Assembly: GCA_036936605.1 (NCBI GenBank) | Contig: JAUPFV010000005.1 | Span: 123,374,453 to 123,438,452, forward strand | Origin: Limnanthes douglasii subsp. nivea | Taxonomy: Eukaryota > Streptophyta > Magnoliopsida > Brassicales > Limnanthaceae | Direction of reading: 5' to 3' | Length of the DNA stretch: 64,000 bases | Program-made: the position numbers and the translations under genes | Notes under the pieces: generated by a model | The model's input: the letters and a program-made list of their open reading frames with translations, nothing else | Told to the model about the DNA's origin: nothing | Database searches by the model: none | In this document: in pieces, positions 9,292 through 19,443 of the stretch | Layout of the letters: the number at the start of each line of letters is the position of its first letter | Position numbering within the stretch: position 1 is the first letter of the stretch

Positions 9292-10415
9292 TTATTCTTG
9301 ATATAACCCGAGGTGTTCAATATTCCATAGGTGCTTCAAAATTCTTCCATCTTTGTCTTGAAGCCTATATGTCCCATGCTTAAGATTTTCGGAGACCTCA
9401 TAAGGGCCTTCCGAGTTTGGAGCCAGCTTGTCGAACTGTTTTTCCTTAGTATGCAAGAAAACCTTTCTCAAAACTCTATCTCCTGTTCGAAAATCCCTTC
9501 TTTCTTCTATTAAGTCCAACTGATTCCTAATTGCCATGTGCTTTTTCAAAATAGTTGTGGACCCTGTATGATGGTAGGGTTGCTTCTATAGGAGTAATTG
9601 CATCCATCCCATACACCAAGGAAAAAAGAGAATCCTAAGTAGCAGCCGTAGGAGTAGTTCGGTATGCCCACAACACTTCTTGCAAATAGTTTGGCCACTT
9701 TCCTGCAACCCCTTCTAAATTATATTTAAACCGTACAAAATGGTCCTGTTAGCCACTTCAACTTGGCCATTTTCTTGTGGGTGGAAAGGAGAAGAGAAGC
9801 AATGCTTAAGGCCCCTGGAGGCACACAAACTCTCCATATCCTTGTTATCAAATTGTGGCTCGTTATCTGTGGTTATCTTTTGTGGAACTCCAAATCTGCA
9901 ATAGATGTTAGACAAGATAAATTTTATAAAAGATTTTGAAGTGGTTCCTGCCACGGGAGCTGCTTCTATCCACTTTGAGAAATAATCAATGGCTACAATA
10001 ATAGTCGTGCACCCTCCGGACGCCATTGGTAGAGGCCCAACTAAATCCAATCCCCAACGAGCAAAAGGTATTGGCTCAGAAATAAACTCTATAGGTACTG
10101 CTGGGATATGAACTTCGTTACCATACCTTTGGCATGGATCACACTTTTTCACCAATTCCTTAGCATCTGCCATTATTGATGGTCAATAGTATTCGGCCAA
10201 TAAAACCCTCCGGGTTAGAGTTCTATAACCACAGTTTGTTGATCCCTCTCAGTCGTGAAGTTCGGATAAAACAGTTTGGGATTCTTCAGCCCCCAAACAT
10301 CGCAGAGAGGTCTGCTGAAGGAGTTTTTATACGATACTTCTCTTATGATAAAAAAACCACGAGCCTTATACTTATTTTTTTCTTGCCATGGCTTTATCCG
10401 AAGGCAAAGCCCCAT
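9292..10415 (-). pseudogene. Integrase of element A, broken
   Basis: Minus-strand segments 10415-10215, 10173-9715 and 9549-9292 align with the continuous integrase of D. Visible: the ARGFF..REVSYK start, an AKELVKKCDPCQRYG zinc-finger end, core motifs VAIDYFSKWIEA (first Asp), ITTDNEPQF (second Asp, with Glu for the usual Gly after Asn) and ENGQVEVANRT (Glu), and a C-terminal GDRVLRKVF region. Frames change near 10190 and 9700. Its job was insertion of cDNA into chromosomes. No chromodomain is seen, as expected for the Tat lineage. Confidence 0.8.
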
Positions 10416-10524
10416 CAGAGATGTATGGAAGGAGGGGAAATCTCCAATCTTTAGGTTGAACTACTTGTATACTCAAACTTTCCTCCTCTTCTTTGTTCTG
10501 ATCTGATTGTATAGATGGGCATTC

Positions 10525-11220
10525 CTATATATGAATCCAAGGGTAGGACTCAAAGTATGCTATGGTTGCTAAGGAATCTGCCAGCGTATTTTCCGATCTA
10601 AGAATATGCTCATAGCAAAGATTTTTGAAGTTGGCTGCTACCTCTTTAAGAACGAATAAGTATTTGATCAGTTGTTGCTTCTTAGTCTCAGACTGATCTT
10701 GACCATGGTGGATAAGAAGCCGAGAATCACTCATCAATCTCACTCTTTTAGCCCCACATTGAAAAGCTAACTTAAGAACAGCAATAGCCGCTTCATATTC
10801 AGACTCATTGCTAGAGTCCCTGAACCCAAAGCATATAGCCTGGTATAGCTTATCACCATATGGAGAGGTTAAGCAAATCCCAGCCCAGCAACCCATTTTT
10901 CTTGGTCCACCATATGTCGGGACAACCAACTCTTTTTTAGTTTTCTCCTCTGAAGCTTGTTTAGAACTTCTGTTTGAATGAAACTCTACCAAGAAATCAG
11001 CAATAGATTGAGCTTTAATAGTAGTTCGTGGGGCAAAATCAATGTCATAATTACCCAACTCCACTGACCACTTGGTCATCCTGTTTGATATGTCTGCTTT
11101 CTGAAGAACATTCTTTAGTGGATAGATGTTCGGACGATGATGGAATGAGACTAAAAATACGGTCTCATTTTTCTGGTAGCAATCAATAACACTAGTGCCA
11201 GCTTTTCAAGCTTTAGATAC
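10525..11220 (-). pseudogene. RNase H region of element A, including the additional plant RNase H
   Basis: The frame 11079-10525 holds a short connection (MTKWSVELGNYDI) and a second RNase H domain with the LSDSRLLIHH..QSETKKQQL pattern and a LADSLATIAY end. Tat-lineage elements are known to carry such an extra RNase H between the normal RNase H and the integrase. The first acidic motif reads PTYGG where D has WIDGG, so its catalytic Asp is lost. The preceding ordinary RNase H (about 11220-11080) is frameshifted. Confidence 0.7.
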
Positions 11221-12295
11221 CTCCTCTCAGCATCTATCAAGCTCTTGCTGATATAGTATACTGGACGAGGATAATTATCCACATCTCTTACCAACACTGC
11301 ACTTATACCACATTCTGACACAACCAAGTATATACAAAGTGCTTCTTTATTTTATCAAAAGCCTGGCTACATTATGGAGACCAGTTGAAGTCTTTAGCAC
11401 CTTTCAAGTTTTGAAAGAACGGAGCACATTTGTCTGAAGACCTTGAAATGAAACGATTTAAAGCAGCCAATCTTCCTGTCAACCTCCGTACTACTTTAAT
11501 ATTTCGAGGGGGGTCCATTTTTAACAGAGTATCGAGTTGGTCCGGATCAGGCGGTATCCCTTTTTCACTTATCACATAACCCAAAAACTTTCTGGATTGC
11601 ACCCCAAAGACACATTTTTCTGGATTCAACTTTAAATTAACCTTTGTCAAGTTGGCAAAAGTTTCTTGTAGATCAGATAGGTGCAATTCTTCTTCTAAGT
11701 TTTTAACCATCATATCATCGATGTATACTTCCATATTTCTACCAATCTGACCAGCAAATATTTTGTTCAGCAACCTCTGATAAGTAGCCCCAGCATTTTT
11801 CAACCTAAAATGTATCACCTTGTAACAATGAAGACCCCTATTTGTAACAAAGGTAGTGTGATCTTGGTCATTCGGATCCACCTGTACCTGGTTGTACCCA
11901 TAGAAGTCATCCATGAAAGACAATAACTAGTTTCCAGATGTCGAGTCCACCAACTGATCTATCCGAGGGAATCGATAAAGATCTTTTGGGCAAGCTCAGT
12001 TGAGGTCAGTAAAAGCGATACACAGACGTTGTTTCCCATTCTTTTTCTAAACTAACACTGGATTGGCAGTCCATAAACAATATTGAGACTCATTTATGTG
12101 CCCCATCTTATTAATCTGGTCGACTCCTTGGACTATTACACGAGCTTTCTCCTTAGAAAAAGCTCTCTTTTTTTGCACAACAGGTGCAACATCACTCCGG
12201 ATGGACAACTTGTGTGATATAACACTTGCAGGAAATGTGGTCACATCAGCATTACACCAAGCAAAAATATGTTGGTGATCTGCCAAAAAGGACAA
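11221..12295 (-). pseudogene. Reverse transcriptase of element A, broken
   Basis: Segment 12295-12047 carries the N-terminal part (FSKEKARVIVQ..MGHI) and 11923-11372 the palm, with MEVYIDDMMVK as the catalytic YIDD motif and ISEKGIPPDPDQ after it. The conserved MPFGLKNAGATYQ is altered to a VIHFRLKN form. Frames are lost near 12045 and 11930-11990, where the CIDFTDLNRACPKD region must be read in another frame. It copied the element RNA into DNA when active. Confidence 0.8.
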
Positions 12296-12618
12296 TAACT
12301 TTATATTTAACTCTGCGCCATCTTAGAGCCAATTTTAACACATATACCTTCTGCCAGAGAGTGGGTTTCAACTTCTTCAACTGGTATCAAAACACGAGGG
12401 ATCTCTATGGGGTCATCAATTTCACCCTTACCCCCAGAGGGCCCCAATAACTGCTAATCTTCATTAGTTCGGATTACTCCCAAAGTTTTAGGAGCAAGCG
12501 CAGTTACATAACATTCCATTGCTATCTTTTGGCTACTTCAGACAACTCCCACTTGCCATTGGACTGCATACTTTAAACATTGGTGGACTGGTGAGGCCAC
12601 AACATGCATTGTAGAGAG

Positions 12619-13315
12619 TCAAGACCTCCCAAAGATTGCATTGTAACATGTGGGGCAGTCCACCACAACAAACAATACTCTGCCCATCTTCTTAAAAGGG
12701 CCCTTGCCCAACAATACCTCCTCCTCAAATTCACTGATTACATTCGCAGAGCTCCCTGTAAAGCCCACAATGGTTCTGTTTAACCGTTGAATAACAGACG
12801 GATTTTTCATCTGCTTATAAGAACTTAAAAAAAATGTTGGCCGAGATGCCAGTGTCAATCAAAATTCGTCCGATATCGTTACCCCCAATAGATGCTCCTA
12901 TCACCAGAGCATCCTCATGAGGCCCAGTAATATCTCTTAGATCATATTTATCAAAGACTATAAATGGAAAAGGAGTTTTGGACTGGTATGAAGACATGCC
13001 CCCTTCCAACTGAGTAGCTAGATTATAAACGTGTCTTTTTCTTGATGAATGAGTGGGTGCTGTCATGGTGTCCCCTCTAAAACTGGTAAGTGACTCAAAA
13101 AAACTAACGAGTCCGGACACCGTATTGACCTGTTCTGCTATGACCCCCACCTTATTACAAGTTGGGTTAGGTTCCAAATACTCTGAATCTACATCAAAAC
13201 TTTCATGGATCACCATTGCCCCCTCTGGAGTCGATGTTCCTGTGTTGTTCGTAGGGCCTGTTCGGGGAGCATTGTCATGCCTGTTCCCACTTCTTTTTTT
13301 GACATAGGCACCCAA
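12619..13315 (-). pseudogene. gag 3' end and aspartic protease of element A
   Basis: The frame 13315-12815 continues LGAYVKKRSGN, the gag-protease junction seen in C and D, through FPFIVFDKYDLRDITGPHED to the protease motif RILIDTGISANI (catalytic DTG). A frame shift near 12830 then leads to 12858-12619, with the flap and the TCYNAIFGRS end of the protease. The rest of gag is absent: upstream of 13315 the same open frame belongs to gene G. Confidence 0.75.
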
Positions 13316-15250
13316 CTTGAGCCAAAAAACATGGCAAAAAAGCTTCCATTTCTCCATGGCAGTTATGTCAGTAGGAGGCATGTTTCGATAACTCAGGATA
13401 AATGAGTTATGGTGCATCTATACACAAACAAGGAAGATAGATGTAAATTTTCTAGATCTACAACTTAACATATGCATAAATTAGTGATTCTTACCTTAAT
13501 CGCTAGCTCGGTTTGCCAGTGCAAGATCTCTGCGTTAGACATTTTGTCATAGTATGACAGAAAAGGGATCCTACGTAGCTGATCAAACATATAAGAGGAA
13601 GGTCGCGGAACTTGCACTTTTGAGCGCTCCCCTGCAGGCACCCTTTGCTGGTTGGACTCAGCTGCTTTCTCGCCAGGATTGTTCTTTTCAGTGGTCTCCA
13701 CTAATGGTGCTCGATTCTCCACAGATGAGCTCAACACTAGCTGTTGGTTCTTTTTAAGCACCGTTGTCGTTCTCTTCTCCAGCATCCACTACATCAACTA
13801 TCTTCTTAGCAGTAGGAGGATTTTGTCCTTCATCGACTTCGGTTGTCGTTGGATTAGGAGGATGTGCTCCTTCGTTGGAAGTAGCTTTCGTACCGTTATC
13901 CTCTTCATCTCTTAGTTCTAATATCCTAGTGCTTAGGGGAATAGAATCTACAATTACCTTTTGTTTTTTTGTCCTCCTCGTTTTAAGATCACAAGAGATG
14001 GTCTCCTCATCTTCATCCTCTCTTTCTGCTTGGACTTTATTGGGCTGAGCAGCTTCAGGCACCTGTAGTTCTTTTTTTATTTTTTCTTGATAGTTTTTCC
14101 TTTATTTTTGACAACATCATTTCCTTGTTTGATTGAGAGAGCACCAGCATAGGATGAATTCCCAATTTCACCAGCTTTTCGAGTTACCTGAGGTACTGCT
14201 AGCCAAACACCACCACTGTTTTTCTCACGAAGTTTCTTTTCTAAAAGTGATCTGAAGCGGTCCATGGTAGCTTCTGCACCGTTAACCATTCTTATTTCTC
14301 CTTCTTCTGTGATGCTGAGCTCGGGGATCGACCACAATCCTGACTTCAAATACTTATATCGTGTAAACAATCGCTTAGGATCTTGTTGCCAGGCTTCAAA
14401 AGCTAAACTACTAACTCTGATCAGAGGATTCACATAGTTCAGTGGCCTCCCTTCTTTCCACAAGCTCTGATTGGAAAGTTCACCTGAAAGAAAAACAGAT
14501 ATAACTTTATAAAAGAGTTCGTGCAAATTTGTATCTCTTATAAGTTAATAGTACTTACAGTTCTTCTTCCATTTTCTTTCTAGTTGAAGGTTTAAGGGAG
14601 GGGTACTACGTTCCCAATTACCCGACTATAAGTTAATAGTACTTACAGTTCTTCTTCCATTTTCTTTCTAGTTGAAGGTTTAAGGGAGGGGTACTACGTT
14701 CCCAATTACCCGACACAAAGACGAAAGAGTTTTTCCAATTCATATTAGAGGAAGGTAGTTCGACAATCTTCTTAATCCCTTTAAAATGGGTATAAAAGAA
14801 GGGGGTTGTGACTAATTTTGCTACATCAGTACCAGAAAGTAGGTCTGCTAAGCATATTTCAGTATTCAACGTGCATGAGCTGAGCACTATGCTAAGCAAT
14901 AGCCTCCAACTATTCGCAGACATATGGGTAAGGCAGATGCCAAGCACACTGAAGTAATCACGAATGATCTCGGGGAGTGGTAATCTAAGCCCCCAGTCAA
15001 AGAAAGTTGTAAAAAGGCAGGTCTCTGTTTCTTGTGTATGATAGGGGTGTTCGCCTAGATCGCGAGCCCTAATAGTTACATTCTCATGGATATTACATCT
15101 CTCTCTGAGAACGGCGATTCCATCATCATCATCTAGGTTAGTATATGTAGGGGCTATCTGAGAAAAATAGTTTTCTAAATCATCGATGTCTTCATATAAA
15201 GGCTCCACAATTTTGTCGGCGTTACTCTTCACTGTCTTTTTGGGTGCCAT
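13316..15250 (-). pseudogene. Gene G: aORF-type gene (Transposase_28-like) fused to gag remnant
   Basis: ATG at 15250 (MAPKKTVKSNADK). Exon 1 contains FFDWGLRLPLPEIIRDYF and SANSWRLL, the same domain as the other aORFs, and SFVFVSGNWER. An intron follows at the conserved place: donors at 14646 and 14558, acceptor at 14484. Exon 2 (14483 on) has GELSNQSLWKEGRPLNY and becomes Lys/Glu-rich. Frames shift near 14080 and 13780. A last intron 13496-13418 (GTAAGA..TATAG) leads to an exon that runs open into the gag of A. Compared with A, C and D the sequence is very different and the strand is the same as gag. It may come from another Tat or Ogre-like element or be a co-opted gene. Broken frames favour a pseudogene. 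Confidence 0.6.
14539..14714. repeat. 88-bp tandem duplication over the exon 1/intron junction of gene G
   Basis: Copies 14539-14626 and 14627-14714 look identical. Each contains the end of exon 1 and a GTAAGT donor on the minus strand, so two donors lie 88 nt apart. Use of the downstream donor gives a 75-nt intron, the length typical for this intron in the relatives, but adds 88 nt (frameshift) to exon 1. Confidence 0.95.
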
Positions 15251-15354
15251 GGTTTTTCTACAAACTGCAATTAGGTAAAGATATGAATCAGAATAATTAT
15301 GATGGTAAGGGCAAATGATTTGATTTTGGGAATCGCCTACTGATAGAAGTTCGA

Positions 15355-15372
15355 AACCCTAAATCTAGGGTT
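15355..15372. promoter_or_regulatory. Inverted pair of telo-boxes upstream of gene G
   Basis: AACCCTAAATCTAGGGTT contains the plant telo-box AAACCCTA in both orientations, about 105 bp upstream of the gene G ATG. Telo-boxes are known promoter elements of many plant genes active in dividing cells. The site suggests a former promoter or 5' leader. Confidence 0.35.
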
Positions 15373-15922
15373 CTCTCCAGCATTCGACATAAATTAGTTA
15401 GAAAGTATGTTACCTGAGTAGTGCCGAGGAAGATGATAGAAAGCGGGCTAAAAAGCACTGCTAGTCCCTCATGTTTACCACTTGTGTCAACATAGTCCCC
15501 TTCGTTCACTTCTGCATAAAACTAATCCCCTTCGTTTTAAAATTTTGCAAACATAGTCCCCCTGCACATGTGAAGTATGAGAGATTGATACGTGTCCTCA
15601 AGTTTTGCTGCAAGATTGGTCCCCCAAATTTTTTGCCAAAAATACCCCTGTCCATTCCAAGTAGGATGTCAACTCAGATTTATGATTTACCTTAAAAAGT
15701 TACCAGTTATCATTTCAAGTTACCATTTACCCACCATAATTATAAACGGACCGGGTCGAACCTAATTAAAACTAACCCAACCCGAAAACCCAATACAATA
15801 TAACCGAACCCACTCATTTTATATTAATTGCTACTAATATATATAATTCTCTTCTCCTTCCTCAAACTCCAATATGTCAAAGATGGAAGTAAACAGAACC
15901 TTGAAACAGTAGAGAAACTATA
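15373..15922. other. Non-coding stretch between gene G and the next frame
   Basis: Contains a repeated AGTCCCCCT/AGTCCCCTTCG phrase (15490-15570) of the kind common at plant repeat ends, and AT-rich sequence with TATATATA near 15838. No gene is seen. Confidence 0.4.
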
Positions 15923-16335
15923 ATGACTTTTAAGCTTTTAAGCATCGAACCCTCTGTTTTAACTACGTCTTCTACCTCTTTGTTTTCGAATTCTTTTCCT
16001 TCATCGCCACCGCCGTTGTCGTCGTCACCCTTGTCGTCACAAACGGAAAACTGTTATTCGTTAGAAGGATTAAACGCCGTTAATGGTTTGAGTGAATTTT
16101 ACTTGTTTCGTTATGCTTGGAAAGTTGAATAAAAGATCTAAAAGTAAGTTGAATAAAAGATCTAATTTACTTTTGGAGAGAAAGATTTATGAGCTGGACC
16201 CTAAAATGGACAGTATTATTGAAGAAGAAGATCGATTGAATTTCAATCCGTATTATTTTAAATATTTATGTCGAATCCAGAATCCAGAATCCAGAAGTAA
16301 CATTTGTCTGTTTTTGCGTGTATAACTTTTAATTT
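15923..16335 (+). pseudogene. Possible host gene 5' exon, interrupted by PDI retroposition
   Basis: ATG at 15923 opens MTFKLLSIEPSVLTTSS followed by a Ser/Pro run and stops at 16132. A second frame, 16092-16325, reads MLGKLNKRSKSKLNKRS and then a charged stretch. A 21-bp duplication (AGTTGAATAAAAGATCTAA, about 16125-16165) lies at the frame change. The PDI pseudogene is inserted at 16335, and the flanking sequence resumes at 23460. I do not recognise the product. Codon content looks coding-like, but it could be chance. Confidence 0.3.
16317..16335. repeat. Left target-site duplication of the PDI pseudogene
   Basis: CGTGTATAACTTTTAATTT, identical to 23441-23459. The pseudogene begins directly after it with a T-rich stretch, the complement of a decayed poly(A) tail. 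Confidence 0.9.
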
Positions 16336-17919
16336 TATTTTATTTTTGCCGAAAATAACTCCCTATTTTATTCATTCGGAAACAGATAGAAGCATAAAGA
16401 CACAAACAACTACGAGCAAAAACACAAAAAGGAGTAACATCAGGCATTGCTTCCGCAATTGTGTACAACACCGCCACAAGGAGCTTTCCCTAACTGTTCT
16501 CCAAAGGGAGTAGTGTATACTATTTCAGAGCTCATCTTTTGCTGGTTCTTGCTGGGGTGCTTTGTCCCTGCTCTTTTCAATGTACTCAATGATCTCCTCC
16601 TTTGTTCTACCACCCTCATACGGCTCTATTTTACCACTTGCTGATTTAAAGTAAAGTGTTGGATAACCTTTGACCTCAAAAGTCTCAGTCGGGTAATCAT
16701 TTGCAGTTGCATCAAGTTTTGCAATAATTACGTCAGAGTCACTCTGATATGAAGTAGCAACTTCATCCAAGATAGGAGCCAGGTTTTTGCAGTGTCCACA
16801 CCAAGGAGCATAGAATTCAAGAAGAAAATTCTTCCCCGATTCAAAAACCGAATCTTGAATGTTGTCACCAACAGCCACTTTGACAGGCTCATTGTTTGCC
16901 TCTGGGATAGGTTCAGATTTTCTATGTGGTTTAACTTTTCCATACTAGTAATCTTTGACCCAAGTTGCAATGTCATTAGCCTCCAAATTTGTCTTCAAAT
17001 ACTTCTGTCCATCATTAGTCTGGACTATGATGAGAGGTACTTGGCTTTGCTGGAGTCCAAAATACTGAAAGGCACCTTCACTGCTCGCAACATCTCCGAC
17101 CAGGAAGCTGATGCCCTTTCCTTTATACTGCTCGGCAACTTCACTGTATTTGGATTTCAATAAATCAGCTGCTTCACTAGCAAACCTCATGAACAACATT
17201 GCCTTCGCGTTAGCATTGTTAAAGAATTTAATAACATAAGGGTGATTGTTTGGATCACTGTCGAAGACAGTCACCAAAGGAATGCTAGAATCTTCAACAA
17301 ATTTCTCTAGGGCTTCAACGTTGAATTCCTTGGTATCAACAGAAAGTTCGTCAAAGGGTTTGAACAACCTAACCAAAGGTCCCTTCAGAGATGAGTCTCC
17401 ATGTGTAAGATATTTGGCATCCAAAGTATGAGCAAACTCATAGTCAGAACGCAATTTCTCAGTGACGGCCATATAGTTCTCAAACTCCTCCCCAGAAAAT
17501 TTAGGGAAAACACCAACAACCACTACTTTTTTGTCGCCGATAACACTAGTAGCCTCTTCGGCTGACTTAAGTTCAGCAGATGCAGGACCAGTTTGTTTTT
17601 TTTAAATATTCAGCAATACCTTCGGCGTCACGAGGGCCTTTGTAGTCCTGAATGATCCTTCCTCCATTTCTCAAAATCTTGAGTGTGGGGAATCCCTTGA
17701 TATCGTAGGTGTTTGCAATCTCTTTGCTTGGCTCCTCATTGGCATCAACTTTAGCAAGAAAGATCGGAAGATCATGACTGCTCAAGATGGATGCAGCTTT
17801 CTCATACTCCAGAGCATCTTACTGTGTCCGCACCAAGGAGCGTAGAACTCAACCAAGATAAACTGGTGCTTAGCAACAGTATCAGTGAAGTTGGTGTGAT
17901 CCAAAGTCAAGACGAACTC
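16336..17919 (-). pseudogene. Processed pseudogene of plant protein disulfide isomerase, main part
   Basis: Intronless minus-strand copy of an ER protein disulfide isomerase (PDIL1 type, domains a-b-b'-a'). The C terminus ends EEPAKDEL-like (KDEL retention signal) at 16525. The a' domain keeps the FYAPWCGHC redox site. The b-b' region is nearly continuous (17523-16945). The a domain has APWCGHS, so the second active-site Cys is Ser. Defects: a TAG in the linker near 16946, one extra A in a poly-A run near 17602, and a 4-nt loss near 17812. About 180 bp of 3'UTR and an A-rich tail reach the duplication at 16335. The N terminus continues beyond element B at 23279-23370. It was made from a spliced mRNA by LINE-type machinery. 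Confidence 0.9.
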
Positions 17920-18243
17920 TGTTACAGAGATCCTATTGGTCTTCTATTCCTACCGTTACTTTTCATTCATTTAAGCCCTAATTGATGTCTGTTTGGTTCT
18001 CTTTATTTATGTCTCTAAATCTATGTGTAAGAGAGACAGGAACTTCGAAAAGGCATAATCCTAATTTCAAGTTATTTTTTCTTTCTCTCTATTGTCTATT
18101 CATATACTCATTGAAGAGAATTTGTATTCTTAGAGGTAATCTTCTTACTTACAGCATTATCTCCTAGTCCTTATTCTACCATTCTTCGAACCTTTCGTTG
18201 GGTTTCTAGTTTGGATTTATCGTGCCTAACGAGTCCTGTAACA
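17920..18243 (+). repeat. 5' LTR of element B
   Basis: 324 bp, TGTTACAGAG..GTCCTGTAACA, preceded by AACTC. Matches the 3' LTR at 22956-23278. Confidence 0.95.
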
Positions 18244-18257
18244 TTTGTATCAGGACG
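18244..18257 (+). other. Primer-binding site of element B
   Basis: TTTGTATCAGGACG directly after the LTR resembles the initiator-tRNA-Met site TGGTATCAGAGC with changes. Confidence 0.5.
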
Positions 18258-18308
18258 ATCGATCTTCCGGACCCGGATTTTTTTTTTCTACTTCAAAATA
18301 AGCAGTCA

Positions 18309-19443
18309 TGGAAACTAGGGCACAAACTTTGATCGAAGCAAGTTCAGGCCGATCAAGCCAAGCAAAATGAAGAAAATCGTGTGGCTCAACTCAAACAAAA
18401 CGATCTATTGAGGAATTAGATGACTGCTCGATTCAACGATATTAAGAACATATTTGCGGAGCTACGCCCTATTACACAGAACCCTGAAAAGCTTCCGCTG
18501 GTTGACGACGATCCTTCACATTCCGGCGTTTTCACGATGCTTCCCCGAACATTCTCTCCGGAACCACCTGATTCGCTGAACCTTGTCCCCGGTTCGAATC
18601 GTGGAACTAATCAGGAGCCTCGTACGACACCAACAAACGGTTTGCTCACCCGCCTTACTAAGGTTGGGTTTCCTATTTTTGACGGATCCGACCCAGGCGA
18701 TTGGGTTTTTAAATGCGAACAATTCTTTGCGCTTGACGGAACGCTAGATGAATCGAAGATAAGACTCGCTACTATCCATATGACAGGAAAGGCATTGCAA
18801 TGGCACCACAGCTATATTGCAGAACGTTTCAATCGATACCCGACGTGGACAGAATATGTTCTTGCAATTTCTACTCGCTTTGGAGGTTTGTATGTTGATC
18901 TATTATCGGAGTTGGTTAGCTTACAACAAGAGACCGATTCGGTCGAGGTGTTTCATGATAAATTTGAGTGTAAACTCACACGGTTATCCCTACCACGCGC
19001 CCATGCGTTAAGTATTTTCTTAACTAATCTAAATCCACATTACAGCTTCATGTGAGACAGTTTCAGAATGTGGAATCCGTTGTCGAAGCAGCAAAAATAG
19101 CTATGATGCATGAATCATATTTACGCCTACTCCCTCACAAACCACAACGACCCTCATTCAAACCCAACACCTATTCTTCTTCAAACGCCTATCAAACACC
19201 GAAATATCTGAATCAAAAAACCAAGCCACCGCTTTTACCCACTGCCCCTAGCAACACACAAACACATCAGACGCCAAATTTTATCTCAAGAAACAACAAC
19301 CAAACACCACGAAAATTTACTTGGCAAGAGATGCAAGATCGCAAACAAAAAGGTCTGTGCATGTATTGCGATGAAATCTTCACTCCCGGCCATCAACAAA
19401 CCCATCGCAAGGCTCATATATATGTCATGGAAGGTGATGCATA
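18309..19443 (+). pseudogene. gag of element B, frameshifted
   Basis: ATG at 18309 opens METRAQ but meets a stop after 20 codons. The main frame is 18420-19055 (FPIFDGSDPGDWVFKCEQFF, the retrotransposon gag domain), followed after a frame change by 19052-19444 with a Pro/Thr/Asn-rich linker and a zinc-knuckle-like CMYCDEIFTPGHQQTH, where the last Cys is replaced. A stop (TAA) follows GDA at 19442. The protein would form the particle shell. The relative at 27120 begins within this region because of the tandem duplication. Confidence 0.85.

Larger units (their letters stand above)
4648..13315 (-). mobile_element. Element A: Tat-lineage Ty3/gypsy retrotransposon, 5'-truncated
   Basis: Reading the minus strand from high to low coordinates, the order is the end of gag, protease, reverse transcriptase, RNase H with an extra plant-type RNase H, integrase, an antisense aORF on the plus strand, polypurine tract and 3' LTR. 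This order with an antisense ORF after pol is known from Tat-lineage elements such as Grande and Retand. The 5' LTR and most of gag are missing. At about 13315 the gag frame switches to the unrelated gene G. All frames are damaged. Elements C and D below are relatives of the same family. Confidence 0.85.
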
